This document shows positions 21,735 through 32,144 of a stretch of 64,000 bases of DNA, piece after piece. Below the pieces are notes generated by a model. It worked only from the letters and a program-made list of their open reading frames with translations, made no database searches and was not told the DNA's origin. Both the position numbers and the translations under genes were made by a program. The stretch's first letter is position 1, and each line of letters starts with the position of its first letter. Source of the DNA: Lampris incognitus (lineage: Eukaryota; Chordata; Actinopteri; Lampriformes; Lampridae); contig NC_079211.1 of the NCBI RefSeq assembly GCF_029633865.1, positions 6,460,091-6,524,090 of the forward strand, in the 5' to 3' direction.

Positions 21735-22480
21735 TATATATGGAGCAGGCCCACAGTCACTAACATTTTTGAACATGGAGGAACATCACAGCCATGACAG
21801 CAGCTACAAGCCCGCAGAAGAGGAATAAGAAGAACGTGTGATGGTGTTGGGGGAAGACATAACAGATGATGAGGTAGAAGGCAAAGAATAAGAGTCCTTG
21901 ATGAAACCAGAGCTACAACTGGCACAGTAGGCCAACGTGGAGGCCATATTACAATGTGTGATGCAATTTGTGAGAACGGCGTGAGCTCATATATTCCACA
22001 CATTGGGCCCTATAAGACCCAACCTCTCCTGGCCTTCCTAAACACACTTTACAGAGACCCAATACCAGAACAGAGGTTTAGTTAAGAGCAGATTTGCCAA
22101 ATAATGTAATTATGTGGGATAGGGTGAGCTTCCATAAGCAACATTGCTAGGGAATGGTTTGCTGTGCATGAAAGGGTAACAACGGACGTCATTCCTCCCC
22201 ATTCCTGAGTCCGACAGAAGAGTTCTTTTCAGCACGGAGGTGGAAAGTACACGACTGTCCGGCACGAGACCAGACGTCACTGTTAGATGCCATGAAGGCT
22301 GCTCGCGAGGACATCGCAGGCCATCATGGCAGGGGATGTTTGCACCATGCAAGGAGATTTTCCTGCAGTGCATCGCAGGGAAAACATCCAACATCAGATG
22401 TGATGTTGATGAAAATCTCCGGCCAGACCAACAAGAGCTCGACAGGATGTCCACCAAGATGGGAACTTGTACCGAGAGGA
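21735..22480 (+). pseudogene. IS630-type (DDE_3) transposase relic
   Basis: The clearest parts are a VIMWDRVSFHK block (family pattern: Trp-Asp-Asn-x-x-Phe-His) and SPTEEFFSARRWKV near 22205-22250 (family pattern: N-P-I/T-E-x-x-W/F). After these come LLDAMKAAREDIAG and a stretch with HHARRFSCSAS and SDVMLMKISGQTNK. These appear in different frames, interrupted by stops, so no active enzyme is possible. The order of blocks matches the DDE transposases common as relics in fish genomes. The N-terminal half is not recognisable. Confidence 0.75.
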
Positions 22481-22654
22481 GGTGTAATTTATTGTTTTTA
22501 CAGAACTACCGCAGGTGTTTTCATTGTTGTGTGTTTTTTTTGTTTTTGTTTTTGCATGGATGTCATTTTGTGGCAAACTTTCTGTTCACTATACACAACT
22601 TTACAAGTAAGAAATATGTAAAAATGGCATTTCATGGTGACATGTAACATTGCT

Positions 22655-23476
22655 CCAAATTAAATTTACTGTCTACATACAAATGTGCATATCCTTTTTG
22701 TGAGTACTACAACATTGTACAGACTTCTCCTAGTAAACTTTCCCTCTGGCTGAACTCAGTGTGTGACACCCAGCAGACGGCCTGTGGTGCCGTCAGAACA
22801 TGTGCCGGGTGACCGGCCCACACACTATTCATTTAATCTACTGACACAGCTACAGGTTCTGAAGCATGAGGTGGGTGTTTTGGGGAGTCACTACTTTCTG
22901 CAGACACACTGTAGCTGTGATGTCCCGTAAGACAGTTGTGACATTTCCATTTACAGTTTAGAGATTGTGAAGGCTGTTTCAAAACATCTGAGAAAAACTA
23001 AAACATTTAACTGGCAAGTGAATCTCTCTCTCTCTTAGACTTCACCATCGATTTGTTTTTGTTGCCTTTAATAATACAGACCCTTCAAGGATTTTTATAT
23101 TCCGTTAGTATTTCCCACTTGTTCATAAGGTGAATTTAACATGACACAAAGTTTACTGGGGGGATACAGATTTAATCACCATCAACATTACAACCATCAT
23201 CATGTTCACTCTGATGGATTACTTCAGTACGTTTACATTTTTTACTAGTTGATTTTAACACCGTACTGAAATGAATGGAAACCAATGGCTCACTGGAAGG
23301 TAAAAATAAACAAACAAACAAACAGAAAGGCATGCTTTCAGGGTAATGTAAAGTACACGCCATTTGCAAAGCACCAGGATGGTCTGTACCACAGACTAGA
23401 TCTGATAAAATGAACCTCATGGTCGGATCCGACTTCCAGTGCGCCTCCTCTGCAGGTTCTGGAAAGCCGTTGGGAC
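22655..23476. other. right end of the transposon, then unannotated DNA upstream of fgfbp1 relic
   Basis: Up to 23000 this is the non-coding right part of the IS630-type element. From 23001 to 23476 no repeat or exon is recognised. Confidence 0.5.
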
Positions 23477-24062
23477 ATGGCGCTCCTTACCAGTTTCCCC
23501 GTATCACTGGTGCTTGTCTGCATTTGTCAGCAGATGAGCGACCAGCTGTCAGAACAAGGCTCATGGACAAAGAGGAAACAGCAGATAAGAGGAAAGAGGA
23601 GGTAAAGGGACAGTCTGATGAGAGGGCCAGTCGTGCCGAGGCTCCAGTCAGGGGGAAACTCTCTGCTAAAGACAAGTCTCGGTGTACCTGGACTGCAACA
23701 GCAGAGCAGGATTCAGTTCTTCCTGTGAACTGCATTAAAGGAGGTAAGAGTTCTGGGTTTGAGTATGTCAGTAAACCGGCCGTCTGTCTCCATTACGCAC
23801 CGAAGGCGCAGCTCTACTGGAGGCAGATCAGAGCACTGATGAAGCAGAAACACAAACGCTCTGGGTAAAGCTGCAGTTTGCAGAAGATTCTCATTTCAAA
23901 CTCAACAATGATCCACGGATTTCTCCACCTGCACCTTCCCAACCGGCTGCTGGCGAGTCCGGCGAAGCTGACAGCAGGAAGCTGGCGGAGGAGAACCACA
24001 ACGAGACCTGGTCCAGCTTCTGTACTTTCCTTTTTGCGATGGTCCAAAGTCACATTTGCTGA
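23477..24062 (+). pseudogene. fgfbp1: fibroblast growth factor-binding protein 1 relic
   Basis: The order of parts is that of FGFBP1, a secreted FGF carrier, but in changing frames. ATG at 23477 opens a signal-peptide-like MALLTSFPVSLVLVCICQQ, which runs into TAA at 23603. The cysteine-rich core (SRCTWTATAEQD, VNCIKGG, YWRQIRALMKQKHK) is in another frame and stops at 23866-23868. The C-terminal module (NETWSSFCTFLFAMVQSHIC, stop 24060-24062) is in the third frame. Mammalian FGFBP1 ends with a similar ETWSSLCTF motif. The coding part of this gene is normally in one exon, so introns do not explain the shifts. Neighbouring exons are clean, so decay is more likely than sequencing error, but indel errors cannot be excluded. 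It lies next to fgfbp2, as in mammals. Confidence 0.8.
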
Positions 24063-24203
24063 AGAAGTGAACCGAAAAGTTCCTCAGACTGACTCCCATT
24101 CACTTGAGCCTCTGTCCTCTCTGAAAGCTTTGAACAGTGACAGAGAACCTCATCTTCTGATGACAGCATAATAATAATACCAACACCAAACACATGTAGC
24201 TAT

Positions 24204-24526
24204 ACAGGTACATCTCAAAAAATTAGAATACTGTGGAAAAGTTCATTATTTTCCTTAATTTAATTCAAAAAGTGAAACTTTCATATATTCTAGATTCATT
24301 ACACATAAAGCGAAATATGTCAAGCCTTTTTTGTTTTAATCTTGATGATTACGGCTTACAGCTCATGAAAATCAAATATCCAGTATCTCGAAATATTAGA
24401 ATATTACAGAAGACCAATCAAAAAAAGGATTTAAAATACAGAAATGTCGACCTTCTGAAAAGTATGTTCATTTATGCACTCAATACTTGGTCGGGGCTCT
24501 TTGCACGAATTACTGCATCAATGCAG
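24204..24526 (+). mobile_element. end of a Tc1-like transposon, truncated
   Basis: It begins CAGGTACATCTCAAAAAATT after TA and runs through the usual terminal region (GTGAAACTTTCATATATTCT, ACTTGGTCGGGGCTC). It is cut at about 24526 by the start of the LINE. No transposase part is present. Confidence 0.75.
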
Positions 24527-27500
24527 TAATTTGCCGAGGGACGCTGGAGACGCCAGCGGGCGCGCATCGGCTGTGGATAATGGCGAGACGGTGGCTACAG
24601 CTGCAGGTGACTCTGGTTCCTCTGCCGCTGTGGATTCCAGTGTTGGCACAGGTCCTGCTCCTTGCGCGGAGTTGACCCCGGGCAGTGGAGTCGGTGTTGG
24701 CGTGGGGAGTGCAGTGAGCCTGCCTGGAGGGTGTACAGTAGTAGCAGAAGACTCGCCGAAATGGAGTCAGGTTGCAGAGCGGGGCTTACGCCTACATACG
24801 AGGAAGAATACCGAGGGCCAGCCCGGCTTGTCAAAATGGCATCCTGACAAACCTAAACGGAGGATCATGCCTAAGCCTATTGTTGGCACTGGGGCGCATG
24901 GCAATATTAAGGTGGTGCGCACGAAGCTGGTAAGTGTTTTTGCTACCAAATTCGGACCAGACTTTGATGCAGTGACGCTGTCTATCTATCTTATAGAAAA
25001 GCTTGGCCGTGATGTGATTTGTGAACGCATTGACACTGCGCGCAACAGATTCAGCTCATTTAAAGTGTGTGCTGAATGCAGTGAAGTCACGGAGATGCAT
25101 AACCTGGAAATCTGGCCGGAAGGCTCTGTTGTGAGGCAATACTATGAGCCACGCAAGCCTCTGGTTACAGGATCTAGCGCTGGTGCTACTGTGCCAGACA
25201 GGGCAGCAGCCGCACCCGGCACCTAAACTCTCAAAATGCGGGTTGTATCTTACAACGCACGCAGCCTGCGTGTAGGACAAAGAGCTGCGGATAAATCAAG
25301 ATGTTTGGTGGCTGACACACTGCTGGACGAGTGTGACATTCTGTGCATACAAGAGACCTGGCTTGCCAAACAAGACTTAGACAGACTGAACTCTATACAC
25401 GAGGATTTCCATGGTGCTGGTGAAGCCACCACTGATCTCAGCACGAAAATAGTACGAGGTAGGATACCTGGTGGTGTGACTATACTCTGGAACTGCAAAT
25501 ACAATCCACTGGTTAAGGTGGTACGTTTAAATGTTGATTGGGCCACTGGGCTCGAGTTTAATTATAATGATAAAAAGTTTATCATTTTAAATATATATAC
25601 ACCTTATGAATCCTATGAGACTGAGGATGGATTTCTGAACAGGCTAGCCTTTGCTCATTCTTTTATTGAGGACAGTGACTCAACTTGTGTCTGTGTAATT
25701 GGAGATTTTAATGCTGACTTGTCAGATAACAATTCTATATTTGCAAAACATCTGCTGCAGTTTTGTAATGATAGCAGTTTAATACTATCTAGCAAAGTAT
25801 TCTTGCCTGATAAGAGTTTTACTTACGTAAGTGAAGTGTGGCATACTGCTTCTTGGCTTGACCATTGTATGTGTACAGCAGATCCCCATGCCTCTGGATA
25901 ATACGGAGATATGCTATGGGTTGGCCACCTCTGATCACACACCTATGTTACTAAATGTTGAGAATGTACCCCTGCTGGCTGTTACTGGTAATGCTGCTAA
26001 TACAGGGAAGCTAGATTGGACAAATCTGACTGAGGAGGATATTGATAGATATTCTACCCTAACTGACAGATTGCTTAATAATATTGCACTGCCTAGGGAT
26101 GCTTTAATGTGCCTAAATATGAATTGCGAAGACCTACATCATGATGCTGACCTCTGCGCCATGTACGATAATATTGTGACAGCTCTTAATGCCTCCAGTG
26201 AGTCCTTCCGTAAACACAGGAATAAGGTGCATAATATCAAACCTGGGTGGAATGAGTTTGTGGCTGAACAACATGCTGCAGCTAGAGAAGCCTTTGCACT
26301 CTGGTCTAAGTCAGGAAGGCCTAGACAGGGGGCATTGCTTGAGCATAAAAAACTTACAAATACAAGATTTACATATGCTCTTCGTTTTATTAAGCAAAAT
26401 GAGAACACAATGAGAGCTGACTCGCTTGCCAGGAAGTTGCAAAGTAACAATCATAATGACTTCTGGAAAGAGGTCAAAGTCATGAATAATCATAAAACCC
26501 CTCTACCGTCTGATATTGAGGGTGTTTGTGGCTCAGACAAAATAGCTGAGGTATGGCGAGAGCATTATTGTAATTTATTTGTGTTAAAAGTAATGCAGTT
26601 GTAGTGGGTAATGCTGATCTCTGTTAACACAGTAGTCAGGTCAGCTGATGTCTCCGATGCCACATAATACCAAGACTTGTGGTATGGACTGCATTACTGC
26701 AGAACACCTAAAGTATGCCAGTCTTAGGCTCTGCCCAACGCTTGCCATGTGTTTCACTGGTCTTATGGTTCACGGGGTTCTTCCTGATTCTATGATGTCT
26801 GTACTGTTAGTCCCTGTCCTTAAAGACAAGGCTGGCAAACTAAACGGCATGGACAATTATAGACCTATTGCCCTTGCCAGTGTTCTTTCTAAAGTGCTGG
26901 AAAGAATTTTCCTAACTAGGTTGGAAATGTATATTCTCAAGACTGACGATCAATTTGGATTTAAAAGAAAACACAGCACTGATTTATGCATTTATGCTCT
27001 AAAGGAGATAGTGGCCAAATATAGAAGCCAAAATTCTACTGTATTTCTGTTTTATTGATGCTTCCAAGGCATTTGACAGGGTTAACCATGCGAAATTATT
27101 TATGAAATTGCTGGCTAGAGGTGTTCTAAATGATATAGTCAGAACTCATGTCTTCCGGTATGCTCATCAGACGTTTCAGGTTAAATGGGACAATGATGTG
27201 TCTGCCCCATTCCGTGTAGGCAACGGGGTTCGCCAAGGTGGGATTTTGTCTCCTTTTTTGTTCAACATGTATATGGATGACCTGTCGAGACAGCTGAATG
27301 GGTGTAACACGGGCTGTCTTTTGTGGGTGGCTCTGTCATCAATCACCTCATGTATGCTGATGATTTAGTTTTAGTTAGCCCATATAGTGCTGGACTTCAG
27401 CAGCTACTGAAGGTGTGCTCGCAGTATGGCGAAGAACATGACATTAAATTTAACACCAAAAAAAGTAACGTCATGATTGTCTGAACTAGAGAGGACAGGA

Positions 27501-28327
27501 TTTCAGTTATCAGATAGTCCTCTCGATACATGTAAGGAAATAAAATATCTTGAAATAAAATATCTTGGACATGTCCTCACTGATGATCTGATGGATGACA
27601 GAGATATATACCGGCAATGCTGTAAAATCTATGCCCAGGCTAATATGTTGCTTCGGAAGTTCTCTATGTGCTCTGTTAATGTCAAGTGTTCATTGTTTAG
27701 AGCTTATGTAACACCTCTGTATACAGCTCATCTCATACAGCTTGTTTAGATGCACTTATCACCTCTGATGAGTAGTAGTTCTCCTGATTTCCTACGTTAA
27801 ATGCACTTATTGTAAGTCACTTTGGATAAAAGCGTCGGCTAAATGACTGTAATGTAATGTAATCTCTGGTCCTCTTACAGGAAAAGAAGTATGCAGAGGC
27901 TCAGAGTAGCTTACAATGATGCTATATGAGGTTGCTGCTGCATGTCCCCAGATGGCATAGTGCCAGTCAGTTGTTTGTGTCCTCAGATGTGCCTACATGT
28001 GATGTACTTTTAAGAGTGCTAATGTATAATTTTATGTTTCGCCTGGATGTGTTGGAGAACAGCATCATAGAGGCTCTAACCAGCCCTACGAAAAGCTGCT
28101 ATCGGTTCACATCCAGACTTCAAAAGCACTGGCGTGACAGCCTGTATCTGTTATGAACTGACTGTGTTGTATGTTGTGTGTGTGTGTCCACGCACGCGCA
28201 TGCTCGTGGAGTGTAGGGGTGTCATGTAGGCCTAAATGTTTTTTTTTTTCCTTTCTTTTATCGTATTGTTTTCTTTAATTGTATTGTTGCTTGTATGCTA
28301 TGGACCGGCTGTGTGTCCGAAATAAAG

Positions 28328-28359
<32 letters not shown>

Positions 28360-28360
28360 A
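24527..28360 (+). mobile_element. non-LTR retrotransposon with ORF1, endonuclease and reverse transcriptase, frameshifted
   Basis: An almost full-length LINE. ORF1 (frame open to 25226) has a conserved-looking C-terminal part (GAHGNIKVVRTKLVSVFATK). ORF2 begins near 25236 with an apurinic-type endonuclease (VVSYNARSL, CIQETWL, VIGDFNADLSD). Reverse transcriptase motifs follow in several frames: YRPIALASVLSKVLER, FGFKRKHSTD, DASKAFDRVNH, RQGGILSPFLFN and a YADDLVLV. Frameshifts near 25890, 26600, 27050 and 27350 inactivate it. The 3' end has a polyadenylation-like AATAAAGG and a tail of ATT units (28328-28360). A short L2 tail is inserted at 27733-27863. The clade is not certain; it looks like the CR1/L2/jockey group. 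Confidence 0.88.
27733..27863 (+). mobile_element. 3' tail of an L2-type LINE inserted in the host LINE
   Basis: Nearly identical to the end of the L2 copy at 57830-57940 (TTGGATAAAAGCGTCGGCTA, then repeated TGTAA units). Removing it joins the two parts of the host LINE reading (CTGTATACAGCTCATCT with GGTCCTCTTACAGG). Confidence 0.85.
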
Positions 28361-28696
28361 CACACACACTCATTCTGCAACCAAAACAAAAGTGTCTTTT
28401 AAAACCAAAACAAAACGATGCAGGCCCAAGTCGTCGCTTGGGAGCGCAATGATCTAAAACAAATGGCCGCTCCACTTGCTAGTGCAAGCTACCAAACAAA
28501 ATAGCACATGCATTGGTTAGCGGTTACTCACAAACCCCCGAGTTGCAAACATGGGCGAAGGATGAGGAACTGGGCGATGCAGGACCATGGGGAATGATGA
28601 GTGGAGTTACAGGCTGGCTGGCGACAACAGTCCAGATGAGAGGATAGCCGAGTGGGAGACGTCTACTCTTCCATAAAGTCCAAGGAGTGTTTCCTG
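28361..28696. other. unannotated stretch
   Basis: Starts with a short CA run. A splice-donor-like actcac on the minus strand at about 28528 has no recognisable exon. Nothing else seen. Confidence 0.4.
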
Positions 28697-29340
28697 CAGT
28701 GGCGGCTGGCCAGTACAGGGCACAGGGGCGCCGCCCCCTTCAAACATCAAGAGATTAAAATTTACTTAAACATGTTAAATATAATTTAGTTGTATAATGC
28801 AAATAATGATGAAATAAAAGTGTTTTTCAGTCTGTGAGCGCTGGTCAGTAGCATTAAATATTGATTCAAATGGTATTTGGTTGATTCCTGTCTGAATACA
28901 TATACTTCCTGTCTGAATGCATATACTTCCTGGGTGAGGATGGCGCCGGCCAAACCATACCTTATGTAAGCCCTCAAACTTGTGGCGAGCAGGTGACCTG
29001 AGGCTGCTGTCTGATTGGTTTCTTCAGATTTTCCAGGGGGCGCAGTTCTGTGCCCCCCCAGACACTCCCACTTCTATTGGCAGCGAATTGGCATTGTTTC
29101 ATGTTTATTGATCTAATGTGATTGGACAATTCTCATGGCAGTCAATCATGTCCACACCCACCACGACGCCTCGACTGTCAATCATCCACCGTCTACGAGC
29201 CCTGATAACATCTATAGGCTACATGGTCCTTCTTAATAACTCTGACTGTGTGGACATTAAAGCAGCTGTCAGGTGTGCTGCACCAAGGTAAACTGCGCCC
29301 CCCCCCCCCAAAAAAAATTATTTTCGCACCAGCCGCCACT
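28697..29340. mobile_element. non-autonomous DNA transposon, hAT-like ends
   Basis: The left end CAGTGGCGGCTGG is matched by the inverted right end CCAGCCGCCACT. The interior has no transposase. No convincing 8-bp target duplication is visible, so the superfamily call is tentative. Confidence 0.55.
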
Positions 29341-29509
29341 AGTTCGTGGTCCTCTCAGTCTAACGAGTGTACATGACAGTTTTTTCAGGCACTTCACTCG
29401 TCTCATGTCGCGTTCATTTGAGCTTTAAAACGACTTAACAACGTTAACACAGACTAGCAACACAGCAAGATTAGCTGCTACTTCAGTGAAATACATGCTA
29501 ATATAGTGG

Positions 29510-29575
29510 AAACTGCTAATAAGACACGTTAGCCCCTAGCTAGCTAACGGGTCTAACGTGTCTTATTAGCAGTTT
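29510..29575. repeat. perfect 23-bp hairpin
   Basis: AAACTGCTAATAAGACACGT (29510 on) and its exact reverse complement (ending 29575) flank a 20-nt loop containing CTAGCTAGCTAACGGG. Confidence 0.9.
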
Positions 29576-29589
29576 ACACTAGCTAGCGG

Positions 29590-29890
29590 GCGCGCTACTG
29601 CGCTAATGGCGGTTAGCATCTGTCTTTTCCACATTACATCGTGGTGAAACGATAAAACAACACATTCACCGAGGTATTTACCTTCTGCCGGCCGCAATAT
29701 GTCGGTTACCCGCCGGTGAAACTCCGCCGTCCTCCCCAGCGGCGTTCACCCCCGCCATACAGCCGGCGGGTCCCGTCGCCCGGCTAGCCCGTGGCTTTAC
29801 GCTACGGGGTCGCCTTTACAGCCCGCCCCCCCTACCTTTGCGATTGGCTGACGAGTTGGTGACGACCAATGGAATTAAGAAAATAAGACG
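29590..29890 (-). promoter_or_regulatory. CpG-rich promoter-like segment
   Basis: Rich in CG dinucleotides, with a GC box (CCCGCCCCCCC near 29821-29831), an inverted CCAAT box (GATTGGCTG near 29841) and a direct one (ACCAATGG near 29868). The density of these motifs is unlike the surrounding AT-rich DNA. Orientation toward the minus strand is inferred from the candidate first exon at 29682-29758. Confidence 0.45.
29682..29758 (-). CDS. candidate first coding exon of an unidentified gene
   Basis: On the minus strand an ATG (29758-29756) opens MAGVNAAGEDGGVSPAGN and runs to a good donor (AGAAG|gtaaat) at 29682, ending in phase 2. The exon lies inside the CpG-rich segment, downstream of CCAAT boxes. 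I do not recognise the protein. The opening MAGV is shared with TAPT1, a neighbour of PROM1 in mammals, but the resemblance is only a few residues and the human first exon is much longer. No second exon was found downstream. It may equally be a chance frame in GC-rich DNA. Confidence 0.25.
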
Positions 29891-30332
29891 GGACAACCTC
29901 GTGCCCCTCCAGGGCTAGGTTGTGAGCCAGCCACCCTAAGCGCATTTGTACGGCAACCAAACTACTTGACTGTAGAGGAACTTCACTAACGCAAAGGACT
30001 CCAGATTAGTTTATCCACCTACAGCGTTTTATTTACACATCTCTACCTCGCCTGCCGCCCGGCGGCTGCTGGGATAGGTTCCAGCAGCCCCGCCACCCGG
30101 ACAGCAGGATAAATGGATGCATGGATCTCTATTTATTCACATATTTGTCTAAAATGTAATATTTTTAGATTGGGCTATAATAGTGGTCAGTTCTGAACTC
30201 TTGATAAATATGTTCCGAGTTTATCACTGCTTCGATTCAGAACATACTTTTTCACCAATACGTCATGTGATCATTAGATACACAGGCACTGGACTTTGTC
30301 TTGGTGTCACTGAGGCTGTGGAACGGCTGACA
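29891..30332. other. unannotated stretch with a SINE-tail remnant
   Basis: A segment at 30060-30125 resembles the 3' tail of family B SINEs (GGCTGCTGGGATAGGTTCCA, then GGATAAATGGATG). Otherwise nothing seen. Confidence 0.45.
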
Positions 30333-30749
30333 ATACACAACCCAGACAGCATCCGGATGTGGGCCACTTCAGGTAATTGATGCGGCACTGGTGGCCTTCT
30401 TCTGGACCTGACAACCTGGACGTGAGCCTGAAGTGGCCCACATGTATAACAGCAAATATGGCCCAAATATGCCAACTCAAATGTGGGGCCTTTTCTGGCA
30501 AAGATGCGGTGCTCTGGGCAACATGTGATCTGGATGTGACCCTGAAGTGGCCCGTGTGGTAAATGGTGAATATGGCCCAAATATCACAAAACTAATATGG
30601 GCCACCTTTGGCAAATATGTGGCACATGCGGCCCAGATCTGGCAAACGAGCGGACCGCCCAAGTGCCATCATTCCACGTGGTATGTGGGCCGGATGAAGT
30701 GTCGGGTGTGGGACGGGTCCAGGCCACAGCAGTTTTGCGATCTGGGAAT

Positions 30750-30755
<6 letters not shown>
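30333..30755. repeat. interspersed repeat family E, copy 1
   Basis: A ~420-bp block sharing CATCCGGATGTGGGCCACTT, CAACATGTGATCTGGATGTG and GGATGAAGTGTCGGGTGTGG with the copy at 33866-34290. Short internal motifs (GAAGTGGCCC, ATATGGCCCAAATAT) recur within each copy. No coding capacity; type unknown. Confidence 0.8.
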
Positions 30756-30788
<33 letters not shown>

Positions 30789-30795
30789 CACACAG
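30750..30795. repeat. (CA)n microsatellite
   Basis: About 22 CA units with one CG interruption. Confidence 0.95.
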
Positions 30796-31574
30796 ATGTA
30801 TGTAGTTGCACAAGCTCCAATTCACCTGTCTAACACTTCATGTGTCTCTCTGCCCCCCCCCGACAAACAACATATTTATAAAATGCCTTTATTCACATTT
30901 TCACACAAACTGCTTTCCACCATCATCTTAAAACACCATGATTTTGATATAACAAAAAACTTTTTTTTTACAATACACAGTTTTAACGCCCTTTTTTCTG
31001 GTCTCCAACACGTGCTAACTGCTGCTCAAGGCCATTTCCACAACTTGAGGTGTCTGAGCATGTTGGGTTATTACTCACTAGTTTAACAAAGTTTTTCCAG
31101 AGTACTCAGTCTGCATTCCTTGGCACAGACAAGCCACCAAATTCTACAGATGGAAATTCTAAGACCTTTTTAATGCGACCCCAGAGCTCATAGCCAACAC
31201 GTCACCTCAGGCTGCAGCTCAGCCTGCAGAGGCGACGAGGAAGAAAAACCAAATGAGCCGCAGCCTCCTGCTTGTTTGTAGATGTTGAGCATCCCGGTTC
31301 CTGCAGGCCTAAGAGCTGCCACTCAGATGCTGAGGGAGGGCTGTGCAGTGGAAAAGGGATTAATATGAACGCTGGTTCTTTTGCCCTTAAAACCACGACT
31401 TATTTATTCTTCAACGTGTGTTTTGGGGGTTTTTTGGTTTTGTTTTTTGTCTCCACGGTGATGATGGTCATGTAGCTCAGGTCCTGGGCTGTTCCGGTGG
31501 CATCTGGACACTGCTTGGCATCCTCCTCGTCATATTCTTCATATATCATATAATTGTGTTATCCTCTTTCAATG
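30796..31574. other. unannotated stretch
   Basis: No gene or repeat recognised. The open frame on the minus strand at 31202-31396 has no family resemblance. Confidence 0.45.
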
Positions 31575-31802
31575 TCGTGTTCTGTAAATTGTGTAAACAC
31601 AACATTCATTGCACATCTGCTCCTCTGTTTCTCTCCCTGAGGTTTTATTCCTATTTCCCCTCCACGTTAAAGGGTTTTTTAGGGAGTTGTTCCTTATCCG
31701 ATGCGAGGGTCTAAGGACAGGATGTTGTGTTGCTGTAAAGCCCCCTGAGGTGAATCTGTCATTTGTGATATTGGGCTATACAAATAAAACTGACTCGACT
31801 TA
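31575..31802 (+). mobile_element. 3'-tail repeat, family D
   Basis: Shares CTGTAAATTGTGTAAACACA, GGAGTTGTTCCTTATCCGAT and GGGCTATACAAATAAAACTG with 20999-21480. It ends in an ACTGACTCGACT simple tail, as retroposed ends do. Confidence 0.75.
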
Positions 31803-32144
31803 AACAGATGCAGATAAATATCTGAGTGTGCTGGCCGTAGTGTAAGTGTGCTGCTACAAGAATAGAATGGAAAACCAGAGGAACTGTCGCTGAGGACCTG
31901 ATTGAGAACCATTATGCTAAAGACAAATCAATCTAGAGACAATTCTACAGATATCACACTAAGAAATCCAACTCAGCGGCCGGGCTGTGGCGGAGTATTT
32001 ACTCTGTACATGATCATTAAAGACAGCAGCAGTCAGAAGACGGCTGGTTCCCGACACTGTCGTGTTTTCTCAACACACGTCTTTCACCTCCCAAATGTGC
32101 TGCTGCTGCCATGATCCAACCGCATTTCAGACAAGTGTCTACAT

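Larger units (their letters stand above)
19990..23000 (+). mobile_element. decayed IS630/Tc1-type DNA transposon, heavily nested
   Basis: The left end (AGTTTTTCTCAGTTGTTTTG at 19991) and right end (inverted, AGTTTTTCTCAGATGTTTTG) form terminal inverted repeats. The left flank is TA, the target of this superfamily; the right flank is degraded. The remains of a DDE transposase lie inside (21735-22480). Insertions within it are a hAT MITE (20102-20572), an inverted pair of another repeat (20999-21480) and an RTE fragment (21500-21675). Confidence 0.7.

Noticed and set aside
29682-29758. First exon of tapt1
   Set aside because: Only the first few residues resemble TAPT1 and the human first exon is much longer; kept as an unidentified candidate exon instead.
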